Assembly (NCBI RefSeq): GCF_015207605.1
Contig: NZ_JADEWO010000056.1
Span: 1-38,844 of the forward strand
Origin: Oculatella sp. LEGE 06141
Lineage (GTDB): Bacteria; Cyanobacteriota; Cyanobacteriia; Elainellales; Elainellaceae
DNA length: 38,844 nt
Direction: 5' to 3'
Each line of letters starts with the position of its first letter. Position 1 is the stretch's first letter. The translations under genes were made by a program, and so were the position numbers. Below are positions 32,864 to 38,844 of this stretch, piece by piece. The notes below the pieces were generated by a model. That model saw nothing but the letters and a program-made list of their open reading frames with translations. It had not been told where the DNA came from and made no database searches.

Positions 32864-33499
32864 GCCGCCTTCCCTAATGTCTCTTACTTCATTAGTTCTA
32901 ATAAAGAGAGGGCGCTCGCGGAATTAGACTTACGTCGAAAGTTTTGTCTGTAGCCATACTTAAGATAGACGACAAACAATTCTGTATGAGTTGTTAAGCT
33001 TTGCTGTGTCAAGCGTAGAGTTGCGGTATCGTGATCTCATCAATACAAACTTGTTTCTGCGCGATACGAAATAGTACGTGCAAAAGCTTAGTCACTACAA
33101 AGCAGCATCTACTACCGTCGTTTTAGTAACCGTTGGAGGGTAACCCTTTCAAACTTAAAACATGGCACAACCATAGATATCAAGACTTTAAAACTTCTTA
33201 AGTTTTATTACTTCAATCGTTGCCTCTGCCTTTTGCTCAATCTCTTCGATGGAGATTCGGCTTAACTCATTTCAATGGAACGCAATCAGGCAAAAGTACA
33301 AACAGCGTGGGCGATCGCAACTACAGGGGTGTTTCGTCTAACGTGTTGTATGGTCAGTACATGTTTCAGGCTTAGAGAATAGTACCCTCCAGGGTACTAA
33401 CCGTAACTGAAAGGGTTTTCCATAATACAAACACTGGGTTGGCTGAGCCGTTCAGCCAGCCTAAAGCCAGACTTTCTAAGTGTGAAGAAGGTCAAATTT
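32864..33499. promoter_or_regulatory. Divergent control region between tail operon and kinase/regulator operon
   Basis: About 636 bases of AT-rich DNA without a gene. It separates the minus-strand injection-system operon from the plus-strand kinase operon, so promoters for both should lie here. Notable sites are the palindrome at 33381-33398 and a GGGTAACCC palindrome near 33138-33146. Shared sequence (TAACCGT near 33127 and 33399, and runs such as AAAGGGTT or its inverse) hints at repeated binding sites. Confidence 0.5.
33381..33398. promoter_or_regulatory. Palindromic operator candidate upstream of histidine kinase
   Basis: AGTACCCT-CC-AGGGTACT is a perfect 8-bp inverted repeat with a 2-base centre, 102 bases before the kinase ATG. 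Its size suits a dimeric regulator. The adjacent NarL-type regulator is an obvious candidate, but nothing in the sequence proves it. Confidence 0.45.
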
Positions 33500-34657
33500 A
33501 TGCAGCTTAAAGTACAAGATTCCAAATCAACTGCCGAGCCTTCCACGCTCGCGACTCCGACTGGTCAAGATGCCCTAACGAGTAATGAGTTAAGCGATTT
33601 CTGTCAATTTCAGGCCGATCAACTAGCGGCACACCTGCCGATTTTGTTCGCTCGAATTGTTTATTATGACCCCTACTTAAAAGCGCATCAAGATGTTAAT
33701 AGCCAACCTTTAACGGCTCCTGGATTAACGCAGGAAACTCTAGCTTATCTAAAATCGAACAGTTGGCTATCCGACTTTCCGCTAGTTCTAACGTTAACTG
33801 AATTATCTTTGGCAGCGATCGCAGCAGTGGGCTACGTTTGCCCCTTAGGATATCGAAATCAAGCTCCCGAATATCTATTAATAGTTACCCATCAGCCGCT
33901 GGAATCTGCTTCGAAGTCTGGTTTGCTGAACTGTGCCAAACAGCTCATAAACTACTTAAATTTATACCGCAACTCTTTAGACCAACAGGCTGAAATTCAG
34001 TTATTAGAACAAGTGGTACACCGGGTTGGGCATCAGTTACGCAATCCTCTGGGGTTGATTTCGCTTTATGCAGAAAACTTGCGATTAGGCTTACCCGGTG
34101 GCAGCTTACAAGAGCAAGTAACAGTAATTCACAATACAACTGAAGACATCCTTACCAACTTAACCAACCTGATTAATTGCGGCAAAGGGAGCCATCTTCG
34201 AGTCACGCTGCAAGACCTGCGTGATTTAATGAGTCAAAGCATTGAAGGACTACAGCCTTTCATTCGGCAAAAGCAGTTAACGATCGATATTCCAGAAACC
34301 TCGGTCATGTTAATGGTCGATCGCCTGCAACTGAAGCAAGTGTTCGACAACCTGTTGAGCAATGCGGTTCATTTTAGCCCACAGTTTGGTTCGATCAATG
34401 TAGATTGGCGCATCTTCCAATCAGAAGTTCTAATCCAAATTACAGATCAAGGGCCAGGGTTATCACCCGAAGAGGTGCAAAAAATCTTCCATCCTTTTTA
34501 CTCGCGTCGTCCAGGTGGAACTGGATTAGGGCTGACGATCGCCAAAAAAATTGTGCTAGACCACCAGGGTAGCCTCTGGGCACAACCCCCAACAGAGAAC
34601 GGGGCAAGCTTTTCATTAACCTTACCTCGCCTCAGGCAAATGGGAGAAAGTTCATGA
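33500..34657 (+). CDS. Soluble sensor histidine kinase
   Basis: A kinase of about 385 residues without membrane helices, so cytoplasmic. The N-terminal ~160 residues form a GAF-like sensor region. The phosphoacceptor helix has H178 in HRVGHQLRNPLGLISLYAEN. The ATPase domain shows FDNLLSNAVHFSP, DQGPGLSPEEVQKIFHPF and PGGTGLGLTIAKKIV. The ATG at 33500, with GAAGAAGG 8 bases before it, is preferred over a GTG at 33482. Its TGA overlaps the ATG of the response regulator (ATGA), making them a cognate, co-translated pair. It is divergent from the injection-system operon, so control of that operon is plausible. The signal is unknown. Confidence 0.9.
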   Translation: MQLKVQDSKSTAEPSTLATPTGQDALTSNELSDFCQFQADQLAAHLPILFARIVYYDPYLKAHQDVNSQPLTAPGLTQETLAYLKSNSWLSDFPLVLTLTELSLAAIAAVGYVCPLGYRNQAPEYLLIVTHQPLESASKSGLLNCAKQLINYLNLYRNSLDQQAEIQLLEQVVHRVGHQLRNPLGLISLYAENLRLGLPGGSLQEQVTVIHNTTEDILTNLTNLINCGKGSHLRVTLQDLRDLMSQSIEGLQPFIRQKQLTIDIPETSVMLMVDRLQLKQVFDNLLSNAVHFSPQFGSINVDWRIFQSEVLIQITDQGPGLSPEEVQKIFHPFYSRRPGGTGLGLTIAKKIVLDHQGSLWAQPPTENGASFSLTLPRLRQMGESS

Positions 34658-35361
34658 CGACCGTTCAGAGGTTACATATCTTACTCATTGATGATGAACC
34701 TCAGTTTCGTCAGGGCTTACAAACCCTACTGGGGTTTTACACAACCAACCATGCTTTAGACCTGGAAGTCATTGGCGAAGCTGGCTCGGCTGAGCAAGCG
34801 CTACCGCTAATCAAGCAGTACAACCCCGATCTCATTCTTTTAGATTTAGAACTGGTAGAGAGTGACGGTATCACTGTACTTTTACACTTGCCAGAGTTGG
34901 GATGTACCAGCAAAGTTTTAGTTCTCTCAGGACATCAAGAAGATGAATGGATTTTTCATGCTATGCAAGCAGGCGCATCGGGATATGTTTTCAAACACCG
35001 CGTAGGCACACAATTATTTGAGGCGATCAAAACCATTCTCAACTCTGAAGTGTATTTGCCGCCAGAGGTCGCAAGTGGCTTCTTTCGGCTGTTTCAGCTT
35101 TATAAAGAATCTCAACGGCAGGCTCACCAGCAGCTTCATTTAACCGCACGTGAACGAGAGGTCTTGGGCTGGTTAGCCCAAGGGGCATCCAATGACGAAA
35201 TTGCTAAATACTTATATGTCACGGTGGCAACGGTCAAGGCGCATCTCACCAGCATCTTTGAAAAACTTCAGGTTACAAGTCGAACTCAAGCTATCATTGC
35301 TGCCTTTAAACTAGGCTTAGTCCAACCCGACGAAACTATCCAGTTGAAATCGCAAAATTAA
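34654..35361 (+). CDS. NarL/LuxR-family response regulator
   Basis: A 235-residue regulator. The receiver domain (about 5-130) has LLIDDEPQFRQGL, phosphoacceptor D64 in LILLDLELVESDG, VLVLSGH and the conserved lysine in YVFKHRVG. The C-terminal LuxR-type helix-turn-helix is LTAREREVLGWLAQGASNDE followed by the recognition helix region TVATVKAHLTSIFEKL. It overlaps the kinase gene by four bases and should be its output. Likely targets include the two divergent operons around 32.9-33.5 kb, judging by position only. Confidence 0.93.
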   Translation: MTTVQRLHILLIDDEPQFRQGLQTLLGFYTTNHALDLEVIGEAGSAEQALPLIKQYNPDLILLDLELVESDGITVLLHLPELGCTSKVLVLSGHQEDEWIFHAMQAGASGYVFKHRVGTQLFEAIKTILNSEVYLPPEVASGFFRLFQLYKESQRQAHQQLHLTAREREVLGWLAQGASNDEIAKYLYVTVATVKAHLTSIFEKLQVTSRTQAIIAAFKLGLVQPDETIQLKSQN

Positions 35362-35369
35362 AATTGAAC

Positions 35370-35405
35370 CTCCCTTCATTGCCCAATCTCCCTTCATTGC
35401 TCAAT
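35370..35405 (+). repeat. Two tandem 18-bp repeats before the pseudokinase gene
   Basis: CTCCCTTCATTGCCCAAT (35370-35387) is followed at once by CTCCCTTCATTGCTCAAT (35388-35405), with one difference. They fill the gap between the regulator stop and the ribosome site of the next gene. They could be a binding site or simple slippage product. Confidence 0.6.
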
Positions 35406-35424
35406 TTAGTCAGGAGTTTCTCAG

Positions 35425-37533
35425 GTGCACCTCTCTGACCCATATTCTCAGGAGTACCGCTGTTCTCGGACGGCTCCGCTTCGTTGCGATCAGCCGCAGA
35501 AAACGCTTCAAGACTACAAGGGAGCGAGGTTCTGTATGGAATGTGGCTTCCCAACTACCCTATCGCCTCAACGAGAAATCAAAGGCAGACGAGGCACCTA
35601 TCAGGTTAAACACTATTTAGGGGCGCGAGGTTGGGGGCGTTTGTACGCTGGGATGCGGCTCAGTGATGCTCAACCCGTTGTGATTAAGGAATATTTGCTG
35701 CCAAATCGGTGTTTCAATGCAGAGGAAGCCCGACAACGGCAGGAAACCTTTGTTCGAATTGCGGGGTTGAGTCCGGCAGATGGGCGAATTCAGGACTTTC
35801 GGCTGATTCAAACCCTGGAGGCGATCGCCGATCCCCGAGACGAACGGTGCTACTTGATCACCCAACAAAAAGACACTGCCCTCACGCTGACACACTATCT
35901 GGCAACCTATGGCGCAATGAATGCATCTCAAGTGCGTGATGTTCTTAATCAGACCCTACAAACCCTACAATTCATCCACAGCCAGAAGTTTCGCCGTCCA
36001 TCTGGACAAATCGATAAGGGCATTGCTCACGGCAATCTCAACCTGGAAAGTGTGTTGTTCCTTGCCGATTCGGCACAGTTTTATGTTTATCTTTGCGATT
36101 TAGCCGAGTGGGAGTTTTTATTTAACCCTGGCTTCACCTCTATCCCTTCCCAACCGGCTCAAGATCTGGTTGCTCTCGGCCAACTTGCCATTAATCTGTG
36201 GACAGGACAGTCCTCCAACCTAACGCCTGAGTCGTCCCTGGAGCAATTCAACCACCACCCCCTGGCGACAGAGGATCTGCATCTTAAGTCATTTCTACTG
36301 CGTTTGCTGCGAGTAGAAGCGCCATTTGAAAGCGCAGAAGCCGCCCGCCAAACGCTGTTGCAACTTCCCACGGGCGAGCAAAACAGTTCCCATATTGCTG
36401 ATCTTGCGCCAGAGGTTCCGGAGCACACTACAAAGAAGATTGGATTAACTCTACTGGGCCTGTTGGCTATCTTTCTCCTGGGCGGTGGACTCTGGTATGC
36501 CTTGAAACCCAAACCATCCCCGTCTTACCCCAACGTCACCTACAATGAACTCCTGAAAGACTTTGCCGGGGTAAGCGGGTTAGAACCGAACCGCGTTACC
36601 TATATTAGTGAACAAAACGGAACCTGGAACTTTGTCCTGCGCTACCCTCTTCCAGGGGGGACGTTACAAGAACGTCTCAACAAGCCACAGCCCAATGTGG
36701 AAGCCTACTTCGATTACCAGGGCATTCACTCAGAAACGAATCCTAGTCGCAATGAAGCGCAATCAGCGCTATTCCAAGCTGTAGAAGACGGTCAAGCTGC
36801 CTTTGCAATCACCAGCCTGACCAACAATTTGCCGGAAGCATTAGAAGCCATCCCCATTGCTTACGATGGTTTACTAGTGTTCATTCCACCGAACGACACA
36901 GCCCAAAACCTGCCGGAGGCGTTGAATGGACAAATTAGCCTGACCGATTTGCGGCGGCTTTACACCGGAGAGATTACCAACTGGCAGGAGTTAGGCGGAC
37001 GCGATCTCCCAGTCTCATTACGGATTCCGACTGAACCAGAAGCGATTCATCAGTTTCAAACCTTGGTCTTGAACAATGATGCTGGGGCGATCGCCCAGTT
37101 CCGGCAACGGGTAGAACCGCAAGCAACCGTTGACACGTTGCGGCAGATGCGCGATGAGTTTGATGCTAACCGATCGGGAATAGTCAGCTTTAGCATTCTA
37201 AGCAAGATCTGGGATCAGTGTTCAGGCTACCCCCTTGCGATTAGAAAGGAGAAGGGAACAGCGGTACAGCCACTGGTACAGGCGAATGGCACTCCAATCC
37301 AGACAACAACCGATCTGTGTGATAAACCATCACCTCAACTGGATGTACAAGTATTTAGCTCAGAGCGCTACCCGTTGGGCTATCCTCTGGTTGTGGTATA
37401 CCCTAAGGACAATAGGCGATCGGCAGCCGGTCGTAAGTTTGCCGAACTCCTGCAAACTCAGCAGGGTCAGTGTCTCTTGCACAACGTTGGCTTAGTCCCA
37501 CGGCAACCTGTCCCTGAGGATTGTCGTCCTTAA
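35425..37533 (+). CDS. Zinc ribbon / pseudokinase / PstS-like periplasmic-domain membrane protein
   Basis: A 702-residue protein of unusual build. A zinc-ribbon-like start has cysteines at 13, 21, 37 and 40. A Ser/Thr kinase-like domain follows (about 55-310), with a glycine loop (YLGARGWGRLYAG) and the ATP lysine K88 in VVIKEY. The catalytic loop reads HGNLNLESVL at 202-211, where active kinases have HRDLKPENVL, so the catalytic aspartate is asparagine. DFG is DLA at 225. A single membrane helix lies at about 338-360 (IGLTLLGLLAIFLLGGGLWY). The external C-terminal region, about 385-700, resembles PstS-type phosphate-binding proteins (AFAITSLT, IAYDGLLVFIPP, LYTGEITNWQELGG). The start is GTG with CAGGAG upstream. 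It lies 63 bases after the regulator gene. It is probably a receptor that reports an outside ligand through a non-catalytic kinase fold. Confidence 0.87.
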   Translation: MHLSDPYSQEYRCSRTAPLRCDQPQKTLQDYKGARFCMECGFPTTLSPQREIKGRRGTYQVKHYLGARGWGRLYAGMRLSDAQPVVIKEYLLPNRCFNAEEARQRQETFVRIAGLSPADGRIQDFRLIQTLEAIADPRDERCYLITQQKDTALTLTHYLATYGAMNASQVRDVLNQTLQTLQFIHSQKFRRPSGQIDKGIAHGNLNLESVLFLADSAQFYVYLCDLAEWEFLFNPGFTSIPSQPAQDLVALGQLAINLWTGQSSNLTPESSLEQFNHHPLATEDLHLKSFLLRLLRVEAPFESAEAARQTLLQLPTGEQNSSHIADLAPEVPEHTTKKIGLTLLGLLAIFLLGGGLWYALKPKPSPSYPNVTYNELLKDFAGVSGLEPNRVTYISEQNGTWNFVLRYPLPGGTLQERLNKPQPNVEAYFDYQGIHSETNPSRNEAQSALFQAVEDGQAAFAITSLTNNLPEALEAIPIAYDGLLVFIPPNDTAQNLPEALNGQISLTDLRRLYTGEITNWQELGGRDLPVSLRIPTEPEAIHQFQTLVLNNDAGAIAQFRQRVEPQATVDTLRQMRDEFDANRSGIVSFSILSKIWDQCSGYPLAIRKEKGTAVQPLVQANGTPIQTTTDLCDKPSPQLDVQVFSSERYPLGYPLVVVYPKDNRRSAAGRKFAELLQTQQGQCLLHNVGLVPRQPVPEDCRP

Positions 37534-37567
37534 ATGTGCATCGCTCTCAAGCTGAGCCATCCCCTCC

Positions 37568-38173
37568 ATGCCTATTAATCCCTGCCGCAACCCAAGCTGT
37601 GAGTATTTCAACAAGTCACTTCCCAGCAACGCTAAAGTATGCCCAATGTGTGGTAAGCCGTTGGGCAACGTCCTGCCAGCCCCAGAAGCATCTCCGGGGA
37701 TACCACCACAGCCACCTGTCGTTCCCCCACCGCCTAAGCCAACTCCAGCTCAGCCATCCCCATCACCGATAGCTTCACCTTATTACCCGGAGTATCAAGC
37801 ACCGCCCCAATCTCAACCAGCCCCTCCCCAACCTGTCTCGAGACCCAGTATTCGCCTGATTCACCCAAGTGGGCGAGAGTTTTATCTAAAGGGGGATGAG
37901 GGATATATTGGGCGGCGTGGGCAAAACAGTACAACAGTACCGGATGTCGATCTAACGGGGCTTCCCCATGAGGGTGTCGTTTCTCGTTCCCATGCCCGGC
38001 TCTATTGGGATGCCGTTCAGAACAGCTACATGATCATGGATAATTCCAGCCGCAATGGCACGTTTCTGAATGGTAGTCTTCTGCGACCAGGGATGCCCTA
38101 TCGTCTAGGGCATGGAGTCTTGTTGCAATTGGGGCAAGAGGGTTTGGTGTACTTCACAGTGGCGATCGCATAG
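37568..38173 (+). CDS. Zinc-ribbon FHA domain protein
   Basis: A 201-residue protein. The N-terminus has a zinc-ribbon-type set of cysteines at 6, 11, 25 and 28 (CRNPSCEYFNKSLP, CPMCGKPLG), then a proline-rich linker (about 40-90). The C-terminal FHA domain (about 95-200) has YIGRRGQN, GVVSRSHARLYWD and DNSSRNGTFLNG, the phosphothreonine-binding loop set intact. It lies 34 bases downstream of the pseudokinase-receptor gene, and shares with it the zinc-ribbon start, suggesting the two act together. No ribosome site is obvious. The partner phosphoprotein is unknown. It could sense an active kinase encoded elsewhere. Confidence 0.87.
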   Translation: MPINPCRNPSCEYFNKSLPSNAKVCPMCGKPLGNVLPAPEASPGIPPQPPVVPPPPKPTPAQPSPSPIASPYYPEYQAPPQSQPAPPQPVSRPSIRLIHPSGREFYLKGDEGYIGRRGQNSTTVPDVDLTGLPHEGVVSRSHARLYWDAVQNSYMIMDNSSRNGTFLNGSLLRPGMPYRLGHGVLLQLGQEGLVYFTVAIA

Positions 38174-38205
38174 AAATTACTGTTCAGCAAAACTGCCCAT
38201 GCCTG

Positions 38206-38224
38206 CTATATAGGGCCTATATAG
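38206..38224. promoter_or_regulatory. 19-bp palindrome CTATATAGG-G-CCTATATAG
   Basis: A perfect 9-bp inverted repeat around a single G, 33 bases after the FHA stop. The symmetry suits a protein-binding site, and the sequence lies between the operon end and the rRNA promoter region. Its function is not known. Confidence 0.45.
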
Positions 38225-38266
38225 AGCAATTTCATCAAGCACCCAAGTATGCTCCAACCAATTTTG

Positions 38267-38288
38267 CTCCAGGCAACACTGGAGTTTC
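38267..38288 (+). terminator. Weak candidate terminator after the FHA gene
   Basis: CTCCAG-GCAACA-CTGGAG forms a 6-bp stem followed by TTTCT. The T-run is short, so termination would be weak. Position fits the end of the kinase/regulator/receptor/FHA operon. Confidence 0.3.
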
Positions 38289-38580
38289 TGGAGTGGCAAA
38301 CCTGAGTTCAAGTGCTCAAAATTGTCAGAAGGCCATCGCATCAAGGCGTAAGCGATCAGTTGAAAAAGAAATTTAGATTTTTCTGATTTCAGCCACACAA
38401 ACCAGTAAATTACCTGCTATATTGGGGGAGTGCCAAAAAAGCGCTATCCACATTTAGCGCCACGGCAGCAGGCAACCGCTAGGGGTAGAGTAAAATTTAC
38501 TGCTTTCGATTGTAACGTTCAACAGAACAACTGATGCCCTGGAAAGCCAAAAATGTAGAAAAGCTAGCTTCAGGCGTATA

Positions 38581-38600
38581 GAACCTGGACAAAAGAATAG
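38581..38600 (+). promoter_or_regulatory. Possible rRNA leader antitermination-type element
   Basis: GAACCTGGACAAAAGAATAG resembles the GAACCTTGAAAACTGAATAG-type sequence common in bacterial and cyanobacterial rRNA leaders. It lies about 130 bases before 16S. The match is partial and based on memory, so treat it as tentative. Confidence 0.35.
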
Positions 38601-38728
38601 TTTGAAAGCGTCAAAGCAAAACCTCGTCAAGTAATAGCTGAAGGGAAACCTGAAGCAAAAAGAAGAGGAAGACCAAAGAGAAGAGAGGGAACTCGATTTA
38701 CTTTGGCAAAGAAGAGTCCAAACTCAAC

Positions 38729-38844
<116 letters not shown>

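Larger units (their letters stand above)
38174..38728. other. Intergenic region and rRNA leader
   Basis: About 555 bases between the FHA gene and 16S rRNA. The first part holds a 19-bp palindrome (38206-38224) and a hairpin (38267-38284) that could end the upstream operon. The later part, about 38450-38728, should be the rRNA promoter and leader. A TATATT at 38418 is a possible -10, without a clear -35. A purine-rich stretch precedes the rRNA, presumably part of the RNase III processing stem. Confidence 0.5.

Noticed and set aside
38177-38398. Minus-strand 73-codon GTG frame before the rRNA
   Set aside because: No ribosome site, no family match, and it spans the palindrome and hairpin. It is more likely non-coding.

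Overview
This window comes from a cyanobacterial chromosome, probably a filamentous one. The HIP1 octamer GCGATCGC recurs throughout, both in genes and between them. The last 116 bases are the 5' end of a 16S rRNA gene with a cyanobacterial-type start. Gene content also fits: Uma2 endonuclease, a CHRD protein with RTX-like repeats, a multi-PAS histidine kinase and a contractile injection system of the kind described in multicellular cyanobacteria. Genus cannot be fixed from sequence alone.

Left third (1-12.5 kb): an apparent two-gene disaccharide phosphorolysis operon (beta-phosphoglucomutase-like HAD, GH65 phosphorylase); a Uma2 endonuclease; a minus-strand pair (SRPBCC protein, then a zinc dehydrogenase of the formaldehyde-dehydrogenase type); an MMPL/RND exporter; and a histidine-rich CHRD/RTX protein. 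The long gene-poor gaps hold palindromic, MITE-like repeats.

Middle (12.6-23.8 kb): an unknown membrane protein; an orphan four-PAS sensor kinase; an SDR epimerase-like protein; an OmpR-type two-component pair divergent from a small secreted RGQ-rich protein; a Rof-like protein; an RluA-type pseudouridine synthase; and a small membrane protein.

Right third (24-38.2 kb) is the most interesting part. A minus-strand block encodes the tail part of a contractile injection system: Pvc16-like cap protein, sheath, two tube proteins, two tail-assembly-like proteins and a DUF6760-like protein. It is followed on the same strand by two paralogous FHA proteins, one with a central array of five 41-residue repeats. 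Divergent from the cap gene is a plus-strand block: soluble histidine kinase, NarL-type regulator, a membrane protein joining a zinc ribbon and a degenerate kinase domain to an external PstS-like domain, and a zinc-ribbon FHA protein. No baseplate, spike or AAA+ ATPase gene is visible, so the injection-system genes are dispersed or incomplete here. The clustering of three FHA proteins, a pseudokinase receptor and a two-component system around the tail genes suggests a control module for the machine. That link is inference from gene order. The window ends at the start of an rRNA operon.
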